Origin: Micromonospora marina
GTDB lineage: Bacteria; Actinomycetota; Actinomycetes; Mycobacteriales; Micromonosporaceae
Length of the DNA: 64,000 bases
Direction: 5' to 3'
Assembly (NCBI RefSeq): GCF_900091565.1
Contig: NZ_FMCV01000016.1
Coordinates: 1-64,000, forward strand
Under the pieces are notes generated by a model. The model saw only the letters and a list, made by a program, of their open reading frames with translations, did not search any database and had not been told where the DNA came from. The position numbers and the translations under genes were made by a program. This document shows, piece after piece, positions 1-17,900 of the stretch (its first letter is position 1; the number at the start of each line of letters is the position of its first letter).

Positions 1-8949
<8,949 letters not shown>

Positions 8950-8990
8950 GCCGCCCGGGGATCTGTGGTGTCACGAGAAAGCGAGATGTC

Positions 8991-11900
8991 ATGGCGGACG
9001 AAGATCGGCTGCGTGAATACCTGACGCGGGTCGTCGCCGAGCTGCAGCAGACCCGCCAACGGCTGCGCGAGGTCACCGCCGAGGAGTCCGAGCCGGTGGC
9101 GATCGTGGCGATGAGCTGCCGCTACCCGGGCGGCATCAGCTCGCCCGAGGAGCTCTGGGAGTTCGTCTCGTCCGGCGGGGACGCCATCGGCGACTTTCCC
9201 ACCGACCGCGGCTGGGACCTGGACCGGCTCTACCACGCCGACCCGGACAACGCCGGCACCTCGTACACCACCGCCGGCGGCTTCCTGCGCGACGCGGGGC
9301 AGTTCGACGCCGCGCTCTTCGGCATCTCGCCGCGTGAGGCGGTCGCCATGGACCCGCAGCAGCGGCTGCTGCTGGAGGTCACCTGGGAGCTGTTCGAACG
9401 CGCCGGAATCGCCCCGCTGTCGCTGCGTGGCAGCCGCTCCGGCGTCTTCGTGGGCACGTCCGGGCAGGACTACGCCGCCGTGCTCCACCGGGCGCCCGGC
9501 GTCGAGGGGTACGTGCTGACCGGCACCGCCGCCAGTGTCGTGTCCGGTCGGCTGGCGTACACGTTCGGCCTCGAAGGCCCGTCGGTCACCGTGGACACCG
9601 CCTGCTCGTCGGCGTCGGTCGCCATCCATCTCGCCTGCCAGGCGCTGCGCCAGCGCGAGTGTGGTCTCGCCCTGGCCGGCGGCGCGACCGTGCTGGCCAC
9701 CCCCGGCCCGTTCGTCGAGTTCTCCCGGCAGCGCGGCCTCGCCGCCGACGGCCGGTGCAAGTCGTTCGCCGCCTCCGCCGACGGCACCGGCTGGTCCGAG
9801 GGCGTCGGCATGCTGCTGCTGGAACGGCTCAGCGACGCCCGCCGCAACGGCCACCCCGTGCTCGGCGTCATCCGCAGCTCGGCGGTCAACTCCGACGGCG
9901 CGTCGAACGGCCTCACCGCCCCCAACGGCCCGTCCCAGCAGCGGGTCATCCGGCAGGCCCTGGCCGGCGCGAAGCTCACCCCCGACCTGGTCGACGTCGT
10001 GGAGGCGCACGGCACGGGCACCACCCTCGGCGATCCGATCGAGGCCCAGGCCCTGCTCGCCACGTACGGCCGGGAGCGGGGCGACGCCGCGCCGCTGCTG
10101 CTCGGCTCGATCAAGTCCAACATCGGGCACACGCAGGCCGCCGCCGGCATCGCCGGTGTGATCAAGATGGTGCTGGCGATGCGGCACGGCGTCGTGCCGG
10201 CCACCCTGCACGTCGACGAGCCCACCCCGCACGTGGACTGGGCCGCCGGCGCGGTCACCCTCGTCACCGAGGCCACGCCGTGGCCGGCCGTGGACCGGCC
10301 GCGACGGGCCGCCGTCTCGTCGTTCGGGATGAGCGGCACCAACACCCACCTCATCCTCGAACAGCCCGAACCGGCCGGCGTCGAGGCGGACCACCCGGTG
10401 GCGCCCGCGCCGGTGCTACTCACCGGCCGCACCCGCACCGCGCTGCGCCGCCAGGCCGAGCGCTGGTCGGCCTACGTCGCCGACGACGCGCACCTGCGCC
10501 CGGCCGACGTCGCCTGGACCTCGGCGGTCTCCCGCTCGCCCCTGGAGCACCGGGCGGTCGTGCTCGCCGACGACCGCGACGGCCTGCTCGCCGCGCTGCA
10601 CGCCCTCGCCGACGACCGGCCCGCCCCCGGGCTGGTCACCGGCGCCGCCGCCGACCGCGGCGGGGTCGCGTTCCTCTTCTCCGGCCAGGGCGCCCAGCGC
10701 GCCGGCGCGGGCCGGGAGCTGTACGAGGCGTACCCGGTCTTCGCGGAGGCGCTCGACGAGGTCTGCGGCCACCTCGACCACCGGCTGCCCCGGCCGCTGA
10801 AGCCGCTGCTGTTCGCCGAGCCCGGCACCGCCGAGGCCGACCTGCTCGACCAGACCGTCTTCACCCAGGCCGCGCTGTTCGCCGTCGAGGTGGCGCTGCA
10901 CCGGCTGCTCGGCTCCTGGGGGCTGGCCCCCGACGTGGTCGCCGGGCACTCCGTCGGTGAGCTGACCGCCGCCCACGTGGCCGGCGTGCTCAGCCTCGAC
11001 GACGCGTGCGCCCTCGTCGCCGCCCGGGGGCGGCTCATGCAGGACCTGCCCACCGGCGGCGCGATGCTCGCCGTGGCCGCCGACGAGGCCCGGGTCGCCG
11101 AGTCGATCGCCGCGCTGACCGGCCGGGTCGCCGTCGCCGCCGTCAACGGCCCCGACGCCGTCGTCGTCTCCGGCGACGCGGCGGCCATCGACGAGCTGGC
11201 GGAACTCTGGACCGGCCGGGGGGTGAAGGTGCGGCGGCTGCGGGTCAGCCACGCCTTCCACAGCCCGCTGATGGAGCCGATGCTCGCCGAGTTCGCCGCC
11301 GTCGCCGCCCGCCTCGACCTGCGTGCCCCCACCCTGCCGGTGGTGTCCAACGTGACCGGCGAGCTGGCCGACCCGGCACAGCTCACCGACCCCGGCTACT
11401 GGGTGCGCCACGTCCGGGAGGCGGTCCGCTTCGCCGACGGCGTACGCGCCCTGCGGGCCCACGGCGTCGGCACCTTCGTGGAGGTCGGGCCGGACGCCGT
11501 GCTCACCGCCAGCGTCCAGGAGACCCTCGCCGGGATCGAGACCGACGCCGTCGACGCCGCCTCCGCCGTGGTGGTGCCGGTGCTGCGCCGGGACCGCCCG
11601 GACCGCCGTGCCCTGCTCGCCGCCCTCGCCCGGTTGCACGTCGCCGGCACCCCGCCGCACTGGGCGGACGTCCTCGCCGGCCGGCTCGTCGACCTGCCCA
11701 CCTACCCGTTCGAGGGGCAGCACTACTGGGTGCCGGCCGAGGCGCCCGCCGACGACACCACGACGGGCGGGGCCGGCGCGCTCGACCGCCGGTTCTGGGC
11801 GGCCGTCGAACGCGCCGACCTCGACGCGCTGCGCGACACCCTCGCCGTCACCGACACCGCCGCCGCCGAGTCGCTGCGTACCCTGCTGCCCGTCCTCGCC

Positions 11901-14900
11901 GACTGGCGGCGGCAGCGGCAGGAACACTCGGTCCTCGACGGCTGGCGGTACCGGGAGGAATGGCAGGTGGCCCCCGAGCCCGCCTCCGCCCGGCTGGCCG
12001 GCACCTGGCTGCTGGCGCTGCCCGCCGACGACGCCGACGACCCGGCGGCACGGGCCGTCCGGGCCGCGCTGACCGGCGCCGGCGCCGACGTGCTGCCACT
12101 GACCGTGGAGCCGGACGCCGACCGGGCCGGCCTCGCGGCGGCCCTCGCCGGCACCGAGCCCACCGGCGTCGTGTCCCTGCTCGCCGGGGAACCACGCACC
12201 GCCGACGGCACCGTCCTGCCCGGCCTGGCCGCCACCCTCGCCCTCGTGCAGGCGCTCGGCGACGCCGGCGTGGCGGCGCCGCTGTGGCTGGTCACCCGGG
12301 GCGCGGTCGCCGCCGCCTCGTACGACCGGCTCGCCGACCCGGCGCAGGCCGCGATCTGGGGCCTCGGCCGGGTCGTCGGCGTCGAGGCGCCGCACCGCTG
12401 GGGCGGCCTGGTCGACCTGCCGTCCGACCCCGACGACCGGGCCGCCTTCCGGCTCGCCGCGATCCTCACCGGCTCGACCGGTGAGGACCAGCTCGCCGTA
12501 CGCGGCCCCGGCGTCTTCGCCCGCCGCCTCGTCCGCGCCGCCCTCGGCGACCGTCCGCCGGCGCGCCGGTTCACGCCCACCGGAACCGCCCTGATCACCG
12601 GTGGCACCGGCGGGCTCGGCGCGCGCGCCGCCCGCTGGCTCGCCGCCGCCGGAGCCGAGCACGTCGTGCTGGTCAGCCGGCGCGGACCCGACGCCCCCGG
12701 CGCCGCCGAGCTGGAGGCCGAGCTGGCCGGCCTCGGGGCCCGGGTCACCGTCGCCGCCTGCGACATCGCCGACCGGGCCGCCCTCGCCGACCTGCTCGAC
12801 CGGGTCGAGTCCGACGGCCCGCCGGTGCGTACCGTCGTGCACACCGCCGGCGTCGCGCAGTCCACCCCGCTGGCGGAGGTCACCCCCGCCGAGCTGGCCG
12901 AGGTGACAGTCGGCAAGACCGCCGGGGCCACCCACCTCGCCGGCCTGCTCGCCGACCGGGAGCTGGACGCCTTCGTCGTCTACTCGTCCATCGCCGCCAC
13001 CTGGGGCAGTGGCGGGCAGGCCGGGTACGCGGCCGGCAACGCCTACCTGGACGCGCTCGTGCGGCGGCGGCGCGCCGACGGCCGGGCCGGCACCGCCATC
13101 GCCTGGGGCCCCTGGTCCGACGGCGGCATGCACGCGGCGGACGCCGAGCGCAACCTGCGCCGCCGGGGCCTGCCCGCCATGGACCCGGCCGTCGCCGTGG
13201 CCGCGTTGCAGCAGGCCCTCGACCACGACGACGTCACAGTGACGGTGGCCGACGTGGACTGGACCCGGTTCGCCCCCGCGTACGCCTCCGCGCGCCGCCG
13301 GCCGCTGCTGGAGGGCGTACCGGAGGCGCGGGCCGCCCTCGACGGCGGCGCCGCGGCCGACGACGGCGACGACGGCCCGGCGGCCACGCTGCGCCGCCGC
13401 CTCGCCGCGCTGACCCCGGCCCGCCGCGAGGAGATCGTCGCCGACCTGGTCCGCGAACTCGCCGCCGACGTGCTCGGCCACGACGGCGGGGCTGCCGCCG
13501 TGGGCGCGACCACCGCGTTCCGCGACCTCGGCTTCGACTCGTTGACCGCCGTGGAGCTGCGCAACCGGCTCGTCGCCGCCACCGGGCAGGCGCTGCCCAC
13601 CACCCTGGTCTTCGACCACCCCACCCCGGTGGTGCTGTCCCGCTTCCTGCTCGCCGGCCTCTTCGGCGCCGACGCCGGGGCTGCTCCCGCAGCCGTCCCG
13701 GCCGCCGTGGGCGACGACGAGCCGGTGGCCATCGTCGCTACGGCCTGCCGCTACCCCGGTGGCGTCGACGGCCCCGAACGGCTGTGGCGCCTCGTCGCCG
13801 ACGGCGTCGACGCGATCGGCGACTTCCCGACCGACCGGGGCTGGGACCTCGACCGGCTCTACGACCCCGACCCGGCCAACCCCGGCACCACGTACGCCGA
13901 CAAGGGCGGCTTCCTGCACGGGGCGGGCGAGTTCGATGCCGGTTTCTTCGGGATCTCGCCGCGCGAGGCGGCGGCGATGGATCCGCAGCAGCGGTTGTTG
14001 CTGGAGGTTTCGTGGGAGGTGGTCGAGCGGGCAGGGGTTGAGCCTGGGGTTCTGCGGGGTTCGCGAACAGGGGTGTTCGTGGGCACGAATGGTCAGGACT
14101 ATGGGGCCCTGCTGATGGCTGCGGGGGAGCAGGCCGAAGGGTTCGGGGCCACGGGCAACGCCGCGAGTGTGGTGTCGGGCCGGGTGGCGTACGCGTTGGG
14201 GTTGGAGGGGCCGGCGGTGTCGGTGGACACGGCGTGTTCGTCGTCGCTTGTGGCGTTGCACCTGGCGGTGCAGTCGCTGCGGCGTGGCGAGTGCGACCTG
14301 GCTCTCGCCGGCGGCGTCACGGTCATGGCCACCCCCGGCACCTTCTTCGAGTTCTCCCGGCAGCGGGGTCTCGCGGCTGACGGCCGGTGCAAGGCGTTCG
14401 CGGCGGGCGCGGATGGCACGGGCTGGGGTGAGGGTGTGGGTGTGCTGCTGGTGGAGCGGTTGTCGGACGCGCGGCGCAATGGTCATGAGGTGTTGGCGAT
14501 CGTGCGGGGCAGCGCCGTCAACCAGGATGGTGCGTCGAACGGGTTGACCGCCCCGAACGGTCCGTCGCAGCAGCGGGTGATCCGGCAGGCCCTCGTGGAC
14601 GCCCGGTTGGGCAGCGCGGATGTCGACGTGGTCGAGGCGCACGGCACGGGTACGACGCTCGGTGACCCGATCGAGGCGCAGGCCCTGCTGGCGACCTACG
14701 GCCAGGGCCGCGAGGGCGGCGAGCCGCTGCTGCTCGGTTCGGTCAAGTCGAACATCGGTCACACGCAGGCCGCCTCGGGCGTCGCTGGTGTGATCAAGAT
14801 GGTGCTGGCGATGCGGGAGGGCGTGGTCCCGGCGACGCTGCACGTGGACGAGCCGTCCCCGCACATCGACTGGACGTCCGGCGCGGTGGAACTGGTGACG

Positions 14901-17900
14901 CAGTCGCGTCCGTGGCCGGTGGTGGACCGGGCGCGCCGGGCGGCGGTGTCGTCGTTCGGCATGTCCGGCACGAACGCGCACGTGATCATCGAGCAGGCCG
15001 ACGGGATGGCCGAGGTCGTCGCTCCGGTCGAGCACGGCCCGGGCCTGGTTGCCTCGGATGTCGTGGTGTGGCCGGTGTCGGCACGGTCGAAGAGTGCGCT
15101 CGCGGGGCAGGCGGCCCGGCTCGCGGACTTCCTGCGCGAGCGCGGCGACGGCGGCGCCGGTCAGCTCCGGCGGACCGCCGGAGCCGTGGTGGATGCGGCG
15201 GCGGTGGGTTGGTCCCTCGCCGTCACCAGGTCGGTGTTCGACCAGCGGGCGGCTGTGGTCGGGTCGGGTATGGAGGAGTTGCTGGCGGGGCTGGACGCTC
15301 TGGCGTCGGGGTCGCCGGCGGGGAACGTCGTGACGGGTATGGCCGCCGGAACCGGTGCGGTGTTCGTGTTTCCGGGTCAGGGTGCGCAGTCGGTGCGGAT
15401 GGCGGCGGGTCTGGTGGGTCGGACGCCGGTGTTCGACGCGCGTCTGGGGGAGTGTCAGCGGGCTCTCGCGCCGTATCTGGATGTGGACCTTGTTGCGGTG
15501 TTGACCGGTGAGGATGAGTCGTGGTTGGCGCGGGTGGAGGTCGTGCAGCCGGTGTTGTGGGCCGTCGGTATGGCGCTGGCGGCGGTGTGGCAGCACGTGG
15601 GTGTGGTTCCGGTGGCGGTGGTTGGTCATTCGCAGGGTGAGATCGGTGCGGCGTGTGTGGCGGGGATCCTCAGCCTGGAGGACGCGGCGAGGGCGGTGGC
15701 GTTGCGGTCGCGGGCGTTGACGGTGTTGCGGGGTACTGGGGCGATGGCGTCGGTTGATCTTTCTGCGGAGGCGGTGGCGGAGCGGTTGTCGGGGTTTCCG
15801 GGTGTTGGGGTGGCGGCGGTGAACGGTCCGTCGACTGTGGTGGTGTCGGGTCCGCCGCAGCCGGTTGCGGATCTGGTGGCGGCGTGTCAGGTCGATGGGG
15901 TGCGGGCGCGGTTGATTCCGGTGGACTATGCGTCGCATTCGGTGGCGGTGCGGGAGGTGGCGGAGGGGTTGCGCGCCGATCTGGCCGGTGTGACGCCGCG
16001 GCCCGGCAACGTTCGGATGGTGTCGACGGTGACCGGTGACTGGGTGGACCCGTTCTCGATGACGGCGGACTACTGGTACGACAACCTGCGGCAGACGGTG
16101 CGGTTCGACGCGGCTGTGCGGGTGGCGGTCGGGGCGGGGCACACGACGTTCGTGGAGATCAGTCCGCATCCGGTGTTGACGATGCCGGTGACGGCGATCC
16201 TGGACGACGCCGGTGTCACCGGGCACATCCTGGGCAGCCTGCGTCGTGGTGACGACGATCCGATGCGGTTGCTGACGAACCTCGCCACCGCCCATACGAT
16301 CGGTCTGCCCGTCGACCTGACGGCCGTCCTCGCCGAGACCGGCGTGGTGGCACTGCCCACCTACGCCTTCGAACGGGGACGCTACTGGCTGGACGCTCCC
16401 GCGCACCTCGTACGCGACGTCGGCTCGGCCGGTCTCCAGGACACCGGGCACCCGCTGCTCAGCGCGGCCGTACCCGTCGCAGACGACGGGACGGTGGTGC
16501 TGACCGGTCGGCTGTCGGTGCGTACCCACCCGTGGCTGGCCGACCACGCCGTCGGCGGGGCGGTGATCGTCCCGGGCACCGGCGTCGTCGACATGGTGGT
16601 CCGGGCCGGCGACGAGGTCGACGCCGGCCAGGTGGGCGACCTGACGCTGATCAACCCGCTGGTGCTTCCCGCGACCGGCGCGGTGCAGGTGCAGGTACGC
16701 GTGGGCCCGCCCGCCGACAGCGGCGAGCGGAGCGTCACCGTGCACTCCCGCCCCGAGGAGGACGCCGACGCCGAGTGGACCCGGCACGCCGAGGGACTCC
16801 TGCTGCCGCAGCTGCCCGCCCCGGCGGCCGTACCGGGGCAGTGGCCGCCGGCCGACGCCGTCGAGGTCGACGCCGACCTGGACGCCTGGTACGTGCAGAC
16901 GGCCGAGGGTGGCCTCGGCTACGGCCCCTCCTTCCGGGGGCTGCGCCGGGTGTGGCGCGGTGACGGCGAGGTCTACGCCGAGGTGGCCCTGCCCGAGGAG
17001 GTGAGCGCCGACGCGTCCCGCTTCGGGCTGCACCCGGCCCTGTTCGACGCGGCCCTCCAGGCCGGCGGGGTCACCGCCCTGCTCGGCGACGCGGCGGACA
17101 CTCCCGGGGCGGGCTGGATGCCGTTCGCCTTCCGTTCGGTCGCCCTGCACGCCCACGGCGCCACCCGGCTGCGGGCGCGGCTGCGCCCCCTCGGCCCGGA
17201 CACCGTCGCGGTCACGCTCGCCGACACCGCCGGCCAGCCGGTCGCCACCGTCGAGTCGCTGACGTTCCGCCCGGTCGCGGCGGGCCGAGCGGACGAGGCC
17301 GCCGCCCTGCGCCGCACGTCGGTGTTCCACCTGGACTGGACGCCGCTGACGGACACCGGCGCGGCGGCCGGGGAAGCCCGCTGGGCGCTGCTCGGCGACG
17401 ACACCCTCGGCCTCGCCGGGGCCCTCGCCGCCGCCGGGCAGCCGGTGCGGTCCCACGCCGACCTGGCGGCCCTGGTCGCCGAGATCGGGGAGTCCGGGGA
17501 CGTACCCGATGTGGTGCTGGACCTGCGCTCCGGCGCGGAGTCGGACCCGCAGCGGGCCGCTGAGGCCGCGCACGACGCGGCCCGCGACGCCCTCGCGCTG
17601 GTGCGGCAGTGGCTGGGCGAGCCCCGGCTGGAGCGGTCCCGGCTGGTGCTGCACACCCGGGGCGCCGTCGGCGCGGCCCCGGGCGAGGCTCCCTGCGACC
17701 TGGCCCAGGCGAGCCTGTGGGGGCTGGTCCGCTCGGCGCAGTCCGAACACCCCGGCCGGTTCACGCTGCTCGACACCGACGACGCCGCCGCCTCCCTGGC
17801 GGCCGTCCCGGCGGCCGTCGCCTCCGGCGAGCCGCAGCTCGCGCTGCGTGACGGCGCGCCGCTCGTGCCCCGGCTGGCCCGGGCCTGTGACGCCGGTGTG

